Shown: positions 25,801 to 40,800, numbered from the stretch's first letter. The stretch: 64,000 bases of DNA from Burhinus oedicnemus (GCA_008921705.1 VFFE01009197.1:263257-327256), one strand, 5' to 3'. The notes: a model not told the origin generated them from the letters alone. A program made the numbers and translations.

Positions 25801-28800
25801 GTTTGGTTTTTTTTTTGTTGGCTTTTTTTTTTTTTTCCAGAAACCTTGGTACAGTTAATTGAAAACTATAAGGAAAAGGCTGAATGTTAGTAAAGATAGT
25901 TCAGACAGACTCAATAACCTGTGGTAGACGTGCTTATTTTCTTTAATTTCAAAGTCAGAGTATATAGGTATTTGTGGGGAGAATGCTCTTAGCATCCGAA
26001 GACCCAGAGTATAGATAAGAGTTTCAGCTTTTTGATGGCTAACTTTTTTCTACTTAGACAAACAAACAAAAAAAAAAAGAGTTTTCCTTTGAGCCAGAGA
26101 AGGGAATTTCATTCAGCTGTGAAGACAGCTGATTTGTCTTGGGGCAAAATGTGAGAAGAAACAGATGTCCCAAAAAGGAGAAGCACTAGGGAATAAAATA
26201 ATTGAAATTGCCAAATAGGAGTTTATAAATAAAGTATGTGAAAGCTTACTGTACATAAACTAAAATCAGGTTTAAGATTACTGCATGCTATGTAGTATCT
26301 TAAAGGGCTCATCAAGCTACCTTACTGTTCTCACATTCACAGTCTTGTTTCAGGCTTTGAATCACGACAGAAAATCTTTGTTCTTTTCAGTAAGTGTACA
26401 CACAGCATGTAAATACACAGTATAAAATTTTTAAATTGAAGGTTACCTGGATTTTTCTTGCAGATATTTTGACAATATTCCTTAGAGCATTTTCTGTTCA
26501 TAAAAAATTAATGACAGCATGAGTCAAAACATTTAAAAATTCAAATTGACATTGCAGTGTTATGAACTCCCTTTGAATTTTGCAAATTCCTGAAACGCAC
26601 TCTCTGCAGACCTTATAATGCCTCCAATTATAAACATTTCTTCTCAGCTTGTGGAATAATTCTTCAAGATGAAATAAGTTACTGTTTAGACTTTCTGTTC
26701 TGACTCTTGGTGAACACTTACATGTATCTTGGTCATGATTTTAATTATTATGTTTGAAAAGTCTTATTTGGGTGTAATTTGGCTATTCTTAGGTACTGTG
26801 ATAAGCCACTATAGTCTGTTGTGGTTGTATGTGTGTCTGTCCCTAACTCAAATCTATATGCCATCTAAAAAATAGCATTCTGCTGCTGAAACTGAACATT
26901 TATTCGCTCTAACTTTGTGGGAGAAAAAAATCTCCTTGCCTTATATGCGTAGGTCAGCATAAAGCATAAGGTTTTGATTTTCTTTCAAGAAATTATCTTA
27001 CTTTATTGCCTTGTTGGTTGTTTCTTTTCACTGTTTCTCAAAAAAGGAAACGGATTAAATAAGCATTGAATGTATATCAAAGACATAGAATTGTTTCCAG
27101 GGACGTTCCTTCATCTTTATGTTGTAAGAATAATTATAATGAATTTGATTTGTAATTACTGCTGGAGCAACAATTCTGAGTCTAGTCAACTTAGAGAAGG
27201 TAAAAAATATGGTGGGATAAGTCTGGGCTTCCACTGGAGAAGAAAACTCTGTTCTTACTTGCCTAGTGTTAACTACAGAGCTTTCTTTCGTGTCCCCCCT
27301 CCGTTTCTGCTTCCTCCCCCCACTCCTATAGCCATAAGCACCTTGTCATGTTGACACTGGCAATTGAACTGTCTTGCTTTGAGTATGAAAGAACTACTTT
27401 TATCATTTCTAATATGCAGCCTGGGGCCAAAACAGACAAAGCAATTTTAAAGGACTAGGTTCAGAAGGAGGCTGGAATTCCCATTGTACAGCCCTTGGGA
27501 ATATGACTTCAGTAAGCAACTCTGAAGCGGTTTTTTATCATAATGACAACTGTTGGTCTGTCCATACTTCGTCAGCTGAGTCTCACACTGTTTGATGATA
27601 ACTAGCTCACTGCCTTCCATCCTTAAAAAACAAAAATGGTTTGTTATGATCAGAGCTGTCAGGAGACACCTATATTGTTTAATCTGGTTCTTAAACTTCA
27701 AGAATCATTTTATTCCATATTTCTTAAAGAAGTTGGGCTGCATCATTGTTTGGACACTTCCAAAGAAATACCTAATTCTTCAGGCAAATGTAACATCAAT
27801 ACTGAAGTCTACTTTCTCTCACGGAGTATCTTTGTGTGGTGCTGATATCTTTTCATGTCCAGGGTTTTCTCTTTCAGTAAGTTCCATATGGCACTCTCCC
27901 TGCAGACCATGTCTGCTTTGTCCACTGTTTTACCTCTGTTTTGTCTTAAAGAATTTTTTTGTTCTAGCACCTCTTTGTCCTTTATATTGTCAGTCACCGT
28001 AAGCTTTTTGCTGCCTACTCACCCATGCATCTTGTGACCTAACTTTCAGCTTGTCTTAAAAATCATTTTACATTATATCTACTTTCTTTTGAACTCTCAT
28101 CACCACTGCTGTCAGATTTCTGACACAATTCTTTTACTGCAAAACGCTTTCAGTCTGTAGTGATATTAGAACTCCAGTTAATACCTTTTTCATCTCAGTT
28201 TCTATCAAAACATTTCTAATAAATCTCCTTTAACTCATTTTTCATAGAGCTGTCACCAATCATCAGACAACCTAAATATGTTTATTCTTCAATCTCATTG
28301 CTGCTTGATTTCATCAGTTTAGGTGCTGCCCGTTCTTGAGATGCATATAATTTGCCTTCTTGGTATGGATTATAAATCACGGTGACACCACCATTTTCTC
28401 AAAGTAACAAAGATTCCCTTTATTAATGTCAGCATACCATACTGTATAAATCAAGGAACATAACTATACCACCTCTACAACGTTGTCCTGCTCATCTAAT
28501 GTTCTTGGAGTCCAGTTCACAAGCATGAAGAAATGCAATAATTATCCCATTCCTCATTGTCTTTTAATAAACCTTGACTCACTGCATAATTTTCCATAAG
28601 TTTTTATGGTACTTCTAATCTTTGTGCATGAACTTTTATAATTGGAATAACTTGGAACTTGTTCTGCCTTTTGAATGATTTGTTGTTTTTTGACTTATTT
28701 CTTCTTGTTAGCAGCAATGCCATAATTTTTTTTTTTAAAAATCCCCTAAATGAAATAATGTGATGTGCCTGCCCAGCTTTGTACTTGGTCTCCATATGAA

Positions 28801-31734
28801 TTTCATTTTTCTTTGGTGTGGGAAAAGTATTAGTCTAGAGATAAATCCTTTTTTGATTGGCTGCTCTAAATAAAGCAAACAGCAGTTGTTTCTAAGCTAA
28901 TGTCACTGATGGTATCACTGCCCCAGATTAGAACTTAACTGCAGCTTGGAGACATCAATGGAGATACATCATTCCTTTTATTGAACCTGATCTTTTAGAT
29001 TTTTTTTTCCTTGTGAAAACCACATCCTACTCAGTTATTTGAGGGGACATGAAGCCTAGACATAGTTTTCTGTTCTGAAGGGTTGGAATTTAAAATAAGT
29101 TTAAAATACTTATTAAATTTACTTGTATATATTAATTCAGAATGTGGTAAAATACATATAAATAACTTAAGCTGCCACCTGATAATGTGTCTTTATCACC
29201 TGCAAGGCTGAAGATTCTCCAGAATGCAGAATTAAGCTGAAGGGGAGAATGTATATTTCCATACAAATCTAACATTTCCTCATGGTTCCACACTGGCCTG
29301 ACCATATCCTAGATGAGACAGATCCAAACACAGTAAGATTTGTATGCTAATTGGTATATAGTTTTGTTTAATATGTTGCTGGTTTTCTGGACCTCAACAC
29401 AGTCTTGTGGAGCAAGGTTGGCACACGTTGAAAAGGTCATGAAGCTGCTCTTTACAGAGCTGGCACTTCACATATCATTTCATAATCAGTGTATAGATGC
29501 ATCTTAAAACTCTCCCTTCCAATAAAGTGATATAGGTAAAAGAGAGAGTGTGTTGAAAATTGAGATACCACTGCCAAAGCAGGAAAACAATGTTTGGCTG
29601 TTTGCTTAGTTGACTTACATGAGATCCACCTCAATACTGTTTCTGAATACCTGTTTGTGTCATGCAACATGTTCTGTAGGTGAATAGCTTTTGGCTGTTT
29701 TGGAACACGCATTAAAAAACTTGCTAGAATATCTTAGAAAGAATTCTATGTTACCCGCCCCATCCTTTTTAAATGAAGAAACCAATTTGAATTCGTCTAC
29801 CAGTTTCAGCTGCTGCCTGTTCTGTTTGCTGTGCTGTGATTCCTTGTGAGTTTTAAATGTATTATTGCTATCCTCAGTGGGCACTGAAACTTTGAATGTG
29901 CTTGTTTTGAAATTTCACTGAGGCATACTTAGACTCTTACAAAATCCCTCCCAGACATGAGTGTAAGTGTGTTGGCACTGTGTGTCTACTAGGACTCGCA
30001 GATTGTTTCTTTGATTGCTCGTTTGTGAGCTTCTATTAAAAGATTACTTGTCTGTTAGCCAGGTGTATGGCCAACCTGTGTAATGGTGTCCGTATGTGCG
30101 GTGTTCTGGCTGGAGGAAAGTGGTTTAAAAAATAAGCTTCAAGAACTGATTGACCTATGTGGAAACAGACTCACAGATGTGTTGTAATATCCTTCCCTCT
30201 TAGGCAGACATGACTAAACAGACTTTGTCTGCTCTGAACAATTAAGATGTTTGCCAGTGTGTGCAGGGCCTCATGCAAGTTCCAGCTTGTTCCCAAATGG
30301 TAGAGGAGTTTTTCAATTTGTGCAAAAATATTTTAGCTGTTCGCGTTCTCTTCATTTCAGGGTTTACTCAAAAACTTTAACTTTTCAAGGAACACCTTAT
30401 TCTTTACATAAATAAAAACACTTCCAGTCTTTGAAATTTTTCTAGTTCTTCTAATTCTCTGGAAGCAGTACTTACATAGCCAAAAAAGAAAACCTTGCTT
30501 TATATAAAAACAAAGTAAGAAAACCCAGTGATGGTTATTCACGACCACAACAGTTTTCCTGTCATTGTGACTCAGAAAGAATCTTAGATTCTCTGCTCAG
30601 AATTTTGGTTTAATGTGGAGGCCCTCGAGTGATATCCACAGGATGCAAATGGAACTGAGGAGTGATGCTCTGTAACTGATGTCAGGGGGAATTTCTTCCT
30701 ATTGAATTCAGTAAGACAAGCACCAGGGAAATCACTAATAAAAGCTCTGAGAGAAATACAGTTAGGTTGATCCTGCTGAATAGGGTGATCGCTGTGAGTC
30801 TTAGTCCAGTGAAAAGTTATTATAGGTGTGTGTGGTTGGACTGTCTGCCGCCTCTGAAGGTGTGCCTTCCAGTGGGAGAAAGCTGTGCTGTCCTGAGAGC
30901 GGCTGAAGTCATTGCCCTGCTGAGGTAGGCTGACAAACCAGATACACGGAGTCTTTTCTCTGAGGCAGACCTGTTTCCTTTAGGCTTCCTACTCTCATAT
31001 CTGTCTCACGTCTATTTGGTTAATTAGAGAAATTTTCTGAAGCTAGTGAGTTGAAAGTATTGAATGATCTTCAAAGAAACTACCACAGAAAATGATGCAT
31101 GCAGATCCAAACCTGAGATACAATTGTTAATGGCTTGGGGTTTTTTTTAATCCCTCAGTATTGTTGGTTAGTGTTATGGAACTTTTTTTGTTGTTGAAAT
31201 TTTAATTGAGCTGTATCACTACAAAGACAAAGGAGTACAAAAGTTTCCATGAGCAGCTACTTCCTTACATCACCAAAGTCACCCAGACCAGCAATATTTA
31301 GATATCAGATTAGCAGGAAATGACTACATCAGACCATGGCAGCTAATCATCTAGTCTTTCAGAAACCTTTTGTACTAGAACACAGTTCCATGACTTTCAA
31401 AAGAATAATTATAAAGCATATATTTGTAATAAGTATGGATTATTTGTTCTGTATTAAAATAATTAGACAGTATTTGGTTAAAACTTTGCTACCTAGGTTT
31501 TTTAGCCAGAAGTGGAACTTCTCTGTGGTGCATGCTGAGCAGCACATGAAAAACAAATGCCATCCCCTTTTTCCCTACTCCACCAACAAATAAGCCTTTA
31601 AAGTAAATAAGATTCAGTTAAGATGCTAAACCCATTAGAGGATTTAATTGTTTATGATGAATATAACTAATTCATCTGAGTGAACTTAAATTGTAACACC
31701 TAACTACCAGTTATTCAATACATTACAGAATCGT
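19828..31734. other. Non-coding DNA, no supported gene
   Basis: About 12 kb without a recognisable exon or a clear transposon. It contains A-rich tracts near 20296-20350 and 20494-20506 and T runs near 24470 and 25808-25840. The + strand between about 27600 and 28700 is pyrimidine-rich, which opens several Ser/Leu/Phe-rich ORFs that I regard as compositional. TAAT-rich stretches such as 21360-21540 and 26390-26600 could be conserved non-coding DNA, but that cannot be judged from one genome. Confidence 0.5.
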
Positions 31735-31950
31735 AGAAAATTGAGACTGGAAGGGAGCTCTGGATGTCATTACATCCAGCTTCCTCCTCAGTGTAGGGCT
31801 CAATCTGTGGGCAGCTTGTCCCAGTGCTTAACCACTGTCACTTGACAATTTTTCCTTATATCCAGACAGAATTTCTCTTGTTGCAACTTGTGCCCATTGC
31901 CTTTTCCTATTTCTTTATGTGCTTCTCCAAGGAGTCTGTTATCTGATTCC
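31735..31950 (-). mobile_element. CR1 LINE 3' fragment, antisense, diverged
   Basis: Read on the + strand this is the complement of a CR1 3' end. It runs ACAGAATCGTAGAAAATTGA, ACTGGAAGGGAGCTCTGGAT, CAGCTTGTCCCAGTGCTTAA, then TTGCAACTTGTGCCCATTGC and GGAGTCTG. The order and spacing match CR1 and divergence is high. It is an old, 5'-truncated copy lying on the minus strand. Confidence 0.85.
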
Positions 31951-34900
31951 ATGGTTGATTATTTGCTGGAACAGAGAGAGGAAATACTTTACTAAGAAGT
32001 TGCACAAGTATCTAACTAGGTGAACTTTATATGCTGTTTACTCCCTGAATTTCTTGGTAAACATTTTCAATGCTAAAAGCTAATTTAAATAAAAATTGAG
32101 CAAAAGAAATTTTAAAAGTCTATTTTCATAAAAGGTTTCCTTCTGTACTTTACTGTTGGATACAGTAACTGAAGGGAGTTATTGACTTGATATTTTGTCT
32201 TAGAGAAAGAAGGAATTGCTTTTTTAAAGAAAATCATTAATTTAGGTGAAATACACAACTAGGAAGTTTCTTCCTATTTCTTCAAAGCTTACCTTATCTG
32301 AAGAGTGCATTGATAAAGCACTGATTTGTAAAAATCACAATTTTAAATGAGCTTATTCTCTCAGTTATAGCTGTGTATTTCTGGAACAATTTATAAAGGT
32401 TGGCTATGTCAAGTCTTGTTGACTACATAGTGTTATCAGTGGAAGAAACAGCTCATGACTTTGAAGACAAAGGAAAACTTTGCTTCGTCTTTACAGTGAA
32501 ACTAGACCATGGATCATTATATTAAATGTTGTGCAGAGGGACAATGAGGAGAATAGTTCCTGCTTTTAATATTCTGTTTTAATTCCGCCCAAAAGTGAAA
32601 TTACTGTCTTTAGTAGTGTGAAGCTGGACTCACAAATTCTGCTTCAACAGCAAAATTTTCTTGTAGCCCACCACTTGTTTCTTTGATTGGTGAGTGTGAT
32701 TAATTTAGTTTTAAGGAATATCAAAGACCAAGTTATCAACTTATTATCATACAATTTTGGTTGAGAATTTATCCCCTGTGGATACGTCAGTGTGGGAGAA
32801 GGCCCCGTAGTAACTGATAAAATGCATGAGTGGTCAACAGAAGCTTTCCTCAATGGCAGACTGGCATGTTGTCTGTAACTTAAGATAGAAGCTGGCTTGG
32901 GGTATACAGCCAAATAATGTACAGTTCAAGACAAGGAGTTTGTGAGACGTGGGAGAACGTATTGCCAGCACGCACACAGACACTAACAGATTTGTAGTTG
33001 GCATAACAGACCTAAATGATAAATCTGTGCTTTGAATGGGATTGATGCAATCAGCATAACTCTCAGAACAATGAGAAAAAAGCTCGGGGAATTTAAGGCA
33101 TAAGATGAATGTGGGCTTTACTAAGGACCTCTGGACAAAAAAGACAATGTTAAAGATGTGTTTATGATATGGTTTAAAATTGTCTGGATGTGTAGCTTAA
33201 AGAAAGGCAGAATCTAATATCCAGGATGGTTTGAATTACCGAGAGGAGAAAAAAGGAGAGGATTTCGAAGGCAGAACTGACTGGTGCTTAGCTAATACTT
33301 CCCTGCTTACAGTTATGAAGAAACCAAACTTAATTTATGTCTTTTGAAACTCCTTTTCTCTAATATCGTTATTTTTGTAGTTTTTTCTACCACAACCTGG
33401 GTATGATATGACTTTAATTCAGATTTAGCTCCATAGAAAATATTTCCTGTTACCCGTAATAAAAAACGGGGAAAAACATCCATCTCTGATGCGGAGGAAA
33501 TCAAAACCTCAGTTCTTGGATACAAAAGAAAATTTTTTATACTGTTATGAGGAGAAAGAACTGTTTCAATAGAACTGTAATTCATTTGTTTATTACACTA
33601 GAAGAGAAATATTAGAATTACATAAAAGCTTTTCAGTAAATTTTGTGATAAAGTAGCAGGCATTCGAAAGGTTAATCCAAGAGATATGATCACCTTTGTA
33701 GAAAATACAAAATTGTGTCACTTTTCTGAGCTCCCAGTGAGGGTGCTTTGGAGGAATAGTACTCCTGGGAAAACCATATTTTGTGTTAATGTTTTTGGTG
33801 CGGGGGCGTTGTTGTTGGGTTTGGTTTTTGAGAGTCTTCTCCATTACACAGTAGGTGAACGCAGCACTGGCATTTTGTAGGAATATTCCATCGAACCAAA
33901 CAAATGTTATGAAAAGTTTGGTGTTAAGTCAGAACGGATAGGAATGAGCTGATTGTATGTGGAGTTGCAATCCAGGGTGCAGGTTATTAATGAGCACTGT
34001 GAAGCAGAAGTATACCGGTTCACTTAAGACAAGATCCATATTTAGGGAGTGGGGTCACATGTTGCCAAAGTAAAGGGATGATCAGAATAGTTCTTGTAAG
34101 GTGTTTATGTTGGATAAAATCATTTGCCTGACTGAGACCCACATTGTAGTCCTCCAAGATGATCGTCTCAAATTTAGACCCAAACATTTGAATTAACATT
34201 ATGAGAGTGCTCCTCAGGTGGGTTTTTTTTTTTTTTTTTCAGTTTGAAAGGAGGAGTTGCAAACAATAGCTTAATGTTTCAATTATTTATAGACTACCTT
34301 TTGTGTTTTGGTTTATATCAAGTCTTCAGTTTTCCCCTCTGCAATATCTATAATCACCTGTTCCTTTTAATTTCTGTTTATTATCAGTTCTGTAAGGAAC
34401 TGAAGAGCTATATAAACTGAGTAAAATTATTGATTTTATTCACTACAGAAAAGAAAAGCATTTTTTCGAAGTGTAATATGATCTTAAATGTTAATGAATG
34501 AGTATGCCCTCGGTTTTGAACATTGTCTGAAAAGGTGTCACTCTCAGTGTATTGTCAAACTGCTGCTTGATCCTGCTCCTCTTGGCACAAAAGGCCGAGC
34601 ATAGCCCAAAGAAATGACAGCACTGCTTTCTGCTGCCGGTTGTGCCTCTGGGGATACAGCTCATGGAATGCTGGTGCAGCCTGACATCTCTTGGCTCGTG
34701 CAACCTGCTGGGAATCGCAGCATGGGAGGATGTATCCCTGTAGGCCTTGCTGTATTTTACAGTTCTGTGTTTGAATTAAAACACTTAATTGTTCAAAATT
34801 ACGCAGAACAACCTCATAAATATATTCCAGTTCTTTCCTTGGGGGGGAGGAAGAGGTGATGAAGTGAAAAAAAATGGGATATTTAAGATAATGTAAATTT

Positions 34901-37687
34901 AGCGACACAAAGGAGTAAAGTATGTTTTCATGGTGCAGGAGATCTGTTGCTTGTTTTAAGATGGATTTTATGGAAAATTCATTTAGCAGCCTTGGTTTAT
35001 ATTCCCATTTTGAAAGCATACTAACTATATTTGCTGCTCTGCAATCAAACTTTTAAAAGTAGCTTCTCACTCTGTCGTTCACAGTTGGATTAACGTGTTC
35101 TTTCTGCGGTCCCTGTTGATCCCATAAATTCAGTGTAATTGCAATCATAAAATAGGCAAAAAGATCAAAGTAGTCCCATATGGGGGGGAAAGAGCTTTCT
35201 GAGCCAAAACAAGCTGTTTGGCTTGTAAGCAACTGGAAGCCTTTACTATAGCACATCTGCAGCTTACTCTGCGTTACAGAGCTCCGCAGCATGGCATGCT
35301 GCGTACTGCCTGTGTCTGTGATACTATAGAAATGCTGTGACAGCGCTTTGCAAAGCTTGACTAGACTAAATAGACTTAAAATAAAAAGATTGCTTTGTAC
35401 CAGATAGATTACGTTGGAGGGGGCTGTGTTTATTTCTCTTCTTTTTCAGAGCACTGGCTTACAAGTAATGAAGTGTGACAGAATGGGTATGGTTTTTGAA
35501 TTGGTGAACAATTTGCTGCACTCAAAGAAACAAATCCCTTGGTATGGTCATGCCATCTTCCAACAGTTTTGTGCCACCGGGCTGAAATAAGGTTCAGCTA
35601 CTGTCAGGAGCTTGTTAAAACATTGCTTTCTTACTGGGAATGAGAGAGACCAACAGGAGAGCAGGCGGGTTCCCACTTTGTTAAAGCAGGTCTAGCAGGA
35701 CAGATAAAGAAAGGGAAATAAGAGAATTAAAAAAGGAGATTTGATAGCTAGGCAACATACAAGTATTCACAAATGATCTGTTAGGCCGACAGATGTTGAA
35801 ATTATGTGGTCAGAAAATCAAAAGCCATTTTGAAAAGGGTTACAGAATCCTAAGAGTCACGCAAGACCCTCCTAGCACAAAATCTCTGCACAGTGTCATC
35901 AAAATTCTTGGTTTTTTCAGTTGTTTCCATATTCATGGAAGTGTTATAAAAATAAATCTGACACTTGTACAAGTTTTCAGCTGAATCTGGATTGGACATG
36001 CAGGTTCAGAACTGTTTCCTGAGTCACTACATGGGTTTTTAAGTGAACTGGAGGCTGTCTGTGTTATTTAGAAAATTGTGTAATGTATGGGCATAGCAAA
36101 TACTTTAAGAGTGAGGCAGTGTGCTTATAGAGGTCTGTTATTGCTGGTGCACCTCCTGTTTTCTCTTGTTAATTTTCTGCCCATTTGAAACAATAGGGTT
36201 TTAGGAGAACTAAACCATAAACCTGAACTGCCTGTTATATTTTGAGAATATCTCTGCCTTTAGTATCTAAATATTTTGCTAATTGGGCTTTTATGCCAAC
36301 ACTTGCAATTTTCTGTGCAATATTTATTTTTGTCTTGTCTGATAAATGTAATGGGAAAAGTGACATGCAGGATTTTAATAATCATCATGGGGGAAAACAG
36401 CATGTATTTTTCTTTGCTACGGTTTTGAACTGTGTGATTTGAAATAGAAATCTGATTATTGCAGTATCATTTATGCATTTAATACTGGAAACCATCTCCC
36501 TTTATTCATTTAGTTTCAGCTGGTGTCTTCAGGAATTATTTCAGTTTCTAACTATATGAAGAGCATTCTTTCTGCGTAAGAGGAGAGAGAAGGTTTTCTG
36601 TAACTTCTTGATTCCTCCCCCACAAGATAGAAATGTTGTGTATACACCACATGTATCTCCATGGAAGCAATGATGAGATCAGTCGGGTCACTGGATAAAT
36701 AAAAATTGTAACAAATTCATATTTTGATTGCTTTTCAAGTTTTCTACTACTTATGTGTTATATACAGTGCACTAGAGGAAATATGTTTATACTAAACACG
36801 TGTACAAAATGTGCACGTAAGATGACATAAATGCGTGTGGGAAATCTGTGTGAGTTTTTTCTGCCAAATACTATTTTCTGGTAATGGGAATTAAGCTGAA
36901 AAGGATCCGTACTATTGATTTCAGAATTATTTAGAATAATGCATATTTTCTTTGTCTTTGCCAGCTACACTTTGTGAAGATGGAGTTTGGTTGACTGAAC
37001 GAGAAAATACCTTAGGCATAGGGTTGAAACGTGAGTCTCACCAGAGTTAGGTGACCCTCCAATGATACGTTTCATTGTTATGGGATTCCCTGTCTCATCC
37101 GAAAATGGTCTATGCACTTTAATGACTCAGTACAACTTCAAGGATTTCTGTGGACTTTTTTTTCACTTGTAGAAGTTGGGTGGTTTTTTGAAAATAAGAG
37201 GGAGATTTTTCCCATTCTGAAGGGTCTCCCTAACATTTGGCAGTCTCCCTTTGTGATACAACATGGTTTGCAAATACTGATCTTAGTTCCTTTTTCCACC
37301 CCAAATCTCTGTCTCCATGAAGATTGGCGAGATGGTTGATTCTTCACACAAACTGTCAGAACGCACACCTAGGAGTGTGTCCCCTGTCTGAGCAACCATC
37401 TAGTTATGGCCTGCGTTTTTTCAAATATAAGGGTTATCTGATTTATTAGGTGAATAGAACTGTACCTTTATAACTAAGCTGTTGAAAAGATTGGAGGCAG
37501 ATGAGTCTTCTGTTCCTGTCAGGAAGGTGCTGCTCTGTCAACCCTGCACAGGTGCTATAAAGAAGCATTGTGAGGACAGTAATGATGGAGGGCACCTTTA
37601 TGGATATCTGATGGGTACGGGCTAATTTGACACAGATGATCCTTGTTTCAAGAGCTGATTTAATCTTATGTTTCGAGGTAAAGTAAA
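31951..37687. other. Non-coding DNA, no supported gene
   Basis: No supported gene is seen. The stretch holds the longest ORF of the window (154 codons, minus strand, 34555-35019), a 17-base T run at 34223-34239 and an acceptor-like CTTCTTTTTCAG ending at 35450 that is followed by about 44 open codons. None of these has a domain I recognise. Confidence 0.5.
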
Positions 37688-37856
37688 ACTGTGGAGCAGG
37701 ATTCTTAGAGAGGCTGTGAAATCTCAGAAATAGTTAAAACTCAGCTGGACAAGGCCCTGAGCAGCCGGATCTAGTTGGCCCTGCTTTGAGTGAAGGAATG
37801 GCCAAAATGGTTTCCAGAGGTATCCTCCAATCTAGCTTAGTCGGTGCTTCTGTGAC
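37688..37856 (+). mobile_element. CR1 LINE 3' fragment, sense
   Basis: The segment includes GAGAGGCTGTGAAATCTC, CAGCTGGACAAGGCCCTGAG, GATCTAGTTGGCCCTGCTTT and TTTCCAGAGGTATCCTCCAA, the consecutive landmarks of the end of CR1 ORF2 and its 3' UTR, and it ends near CTTCTGTGAC. The copy is truncated and moderately to strongly diverged. Confidence 0.88.
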
Positions 37857-40800
37857 CCCACAATACAACACTGAGTGTACCTTAAGTATCATGGTTTATA
37901 ATCTCTTTATTGCTTCTGAAATTCAGTTAAATAGCTTGTGTAGTCAAAACGCTGCTCTTTTTTAATCAGTAAGTATTGAATGTTTGATTCTGTATGACCT
38001 GAAAGCTAATTTACAGCTTTTAGCATTTGTTCATCACCTGTGAATTAAAAAGATGTAGTGGAACATGGCAAGCTATTGATTTACGGCAAAACAAATAAAG
38101 TCTGTGTAGTTGGAATGGCATAGAATCAGATGTATAAATGGTGTTAATTATTCTGAGAAACCCACTTACGTATATGATCCTGATTTCCTGCACAAGTCTG
38201 TGCAACCCTCGAAAGTAAATATGTGTTTACATCTGCATTGTGATTTTTTTTGCAGGATTTAGAAATGTAATGAATATAGACTTTCACATATATTTATTTT
38301 TAATATAAAATCTGAGCACATCAAAGGAGGAAGATGATAGAAGAATTTGAATGTATACTTTTATATACTATAACGTTTTCATTTTCATTTCAGTCAAAGG
38401 GTTTATATCAGATCTAATCATACTCTGACAGTATTTACATCAATTGTGGCTTCATTCAAACACACATTCTGTGTGGATAGTTGCTGTTTGGTGGTAGTAA
38501 AATAGAGTTTAAAGTCCCATACAAAATAGGATAATGGCAATCATCAAACTTGCTTGGGGGGGGTGGGCGGGTGTTTTTGTTTTCACAGTTGTTTGTTTTC
38601 AGTTCTTCAGAGCCTGAGGAAAAGACTTAATAGTAGAAACTATCCTCTTAGGTATACGTCATTCCGACAACTCAAGTGCTGTGCCCTGAAAAACAGCTTT
38701 TTCAGCTCCAAAGCACTTTTAGAGGGGGAGAGAAATTGCTTTTGTATTTGCTTGCTTCTCTGCTTTGGTTTTTTTCCTCATAAAACAAGAAACAATGGAA
38801 GGAAATGTCTGAGGCATTCTTATACCAAAAAAAGCCCTAGTATGCATTTTGTTTGTTTGTTTCTTTCATTGTATTGTTTCATTAACTGTTAGTCCTGTTT
38901 AAAAAAAAAAAATCCTTTTTATTAATGTTTTCATATAATAATCTGATGAATATCTAGGAAAACTGCTAAAAAACCAGAAGGGACTAATTGCTGTCCAGTT
39001 TGTATATCTGTTTGGAAGGTATTATTAGCAGACATTAAAAAGGTTTTCTAGCTAAAAGTTTACACTGTAAACATACTTTCTGTACTGTTTAATTGCCTTT
39101 TTCTGTTTCATTCTTAAAGATACCTTTCAAAGTATTTGGAATCTTCAGATATTTAGAAAATGGTCTGGTTTCTGGCGTATGAGCTGCCTAAGCCCATGCG
39201 CTAAGGAGCTTGCCGAATTTGCGCATTGACCAACTGTTGCAGTAAGAGCTCAAATGTTGGTAGGTCAAATGAAGTATAAAGCCCATCTTGAAGGAGGCCA
39301 TTTTCAGAAAAAGGCTGTAATCCCTCTGTCCCAAGCTCCTAGAACACTAGGTGCTGGATAAAAAGGATACAAAAATTGAGTAAACAGTAAAGGGACAGAT
39401 AATCAAATTCAAGACACCTGTAGCTTGATAGAACTGAGGGCATCAGAGATAAAAAGAAGAGATGTCCTGAAAGATCATGGCAGGATTCTTAAACATACTG
39501 CAGTTGGCAAAGTGGAAATCATTTGGGGGGCTTTGAGAGGGGTAATGTTTGCAGTTTGTACAACAAGTGAGGCCACTTATACGAAGTATTATAAATATAT
39601 TCAAGAGAATTGCATGCAAGAGGAACTCGAAGAACAATGGCTGCTGTTGGTTGAGATCAAAATGAGAATGCCTCGTGACCTTGACTTAGATTTTAAGCTG
39701 TGGTTATGGGCTGAAAATACAGAATTCTGGAAAGGTTATAAAGGGAAAACAAGCATCAGTCAGGTACACAATCACTGAGGAAAAGTACAAAGTTGATGGA
39801 CCTGAATTTTATTGCAAGATAATAAACCATTTGGACAGGAGAGGCTGTGAAGTTTCTAGCAGAGACAGAAAAAAGGAACCTGTGTAGGTACTAGGGATGC
39901 CAGGAATTTGCCGGTCGTGTCAACTAGCTAGGGTAGGACTATTGTGTACAGGGATCTGGAAAAATTATCCATGATTTTCTCTACCTCCTATTTAAATAAA
40001 GCGGCTTGAAGAAATAAATGCAATTTTTATAGTCCTTGGGTTTGATTATTATTTTTTAAGGTTAATTTCTTTTTCTGTGTGTTTACGTTTGTCATTTCTG
40101 TGTCAGCTGAAGTCAGAAGTATCTGATAGTCTGTAGTTAAGTCCTCAGATTATAGCCAAAACTGACTGCAGCTATAGTTTAATTATAGAAAGTTAGCAGC
40201 CATTTCTGAAAAGCATTAGCTATATCTTGCTGTAGAAATCTGTTGCAAAAAAACAATTAGGTGTGGACTGGATAACCAGTTGTTGTGGGGGAACCTCGGC
40301 AATAAACTCTTGCCACTGGGAGCAAGAGGGGGTCTTTGTGCATTGCCTTGGTTTCTTAGATAGCAAAGAAAATACTTTACCGTAGAGTGCTCTATGCAGG
40401 CTCTGACATGCATCTGGATATAAATTCTGAACAAAGCTAAGTGCTCACCTTAGTGTGGAATACTGTTCGTATTGGTTGTTCATTTACGGCTTTTTTTCCT
40501 GTGGGAAAGGGGGATGAGGAAGGAATTGTCAAATATGCAAAATGCTTGAAGTGTTTTGAGTTTCAGTAAGATGAAGGGTAGTGCTTACTGTGCATCAGGT
40601 ATCCAAGATGAAAGGAGGGTGCTGAACTTCGTAATTATCCCTCAGTCTATACCATAAAGTCTGAAGAAGTTGCATGTTAGAACTTGCAGGCATTTAATGA
40701 ATTACAAGTTGCAATTTCATTTCCATTGCCATTCCTGAAAGATACAGCCAGCGGACCAAGAAGAATACTGAAAAAGTTGCAGAAGGAGTGTTAATGCAGC

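Noticed and set aside
39425..39778. 117-codon + strand ORF as an exon or a small gene
   Set aside because: The composition is plausible, but I see no acceptor, donor or homologue. The surrounding DNA looks like ordinary non-coding sequence.
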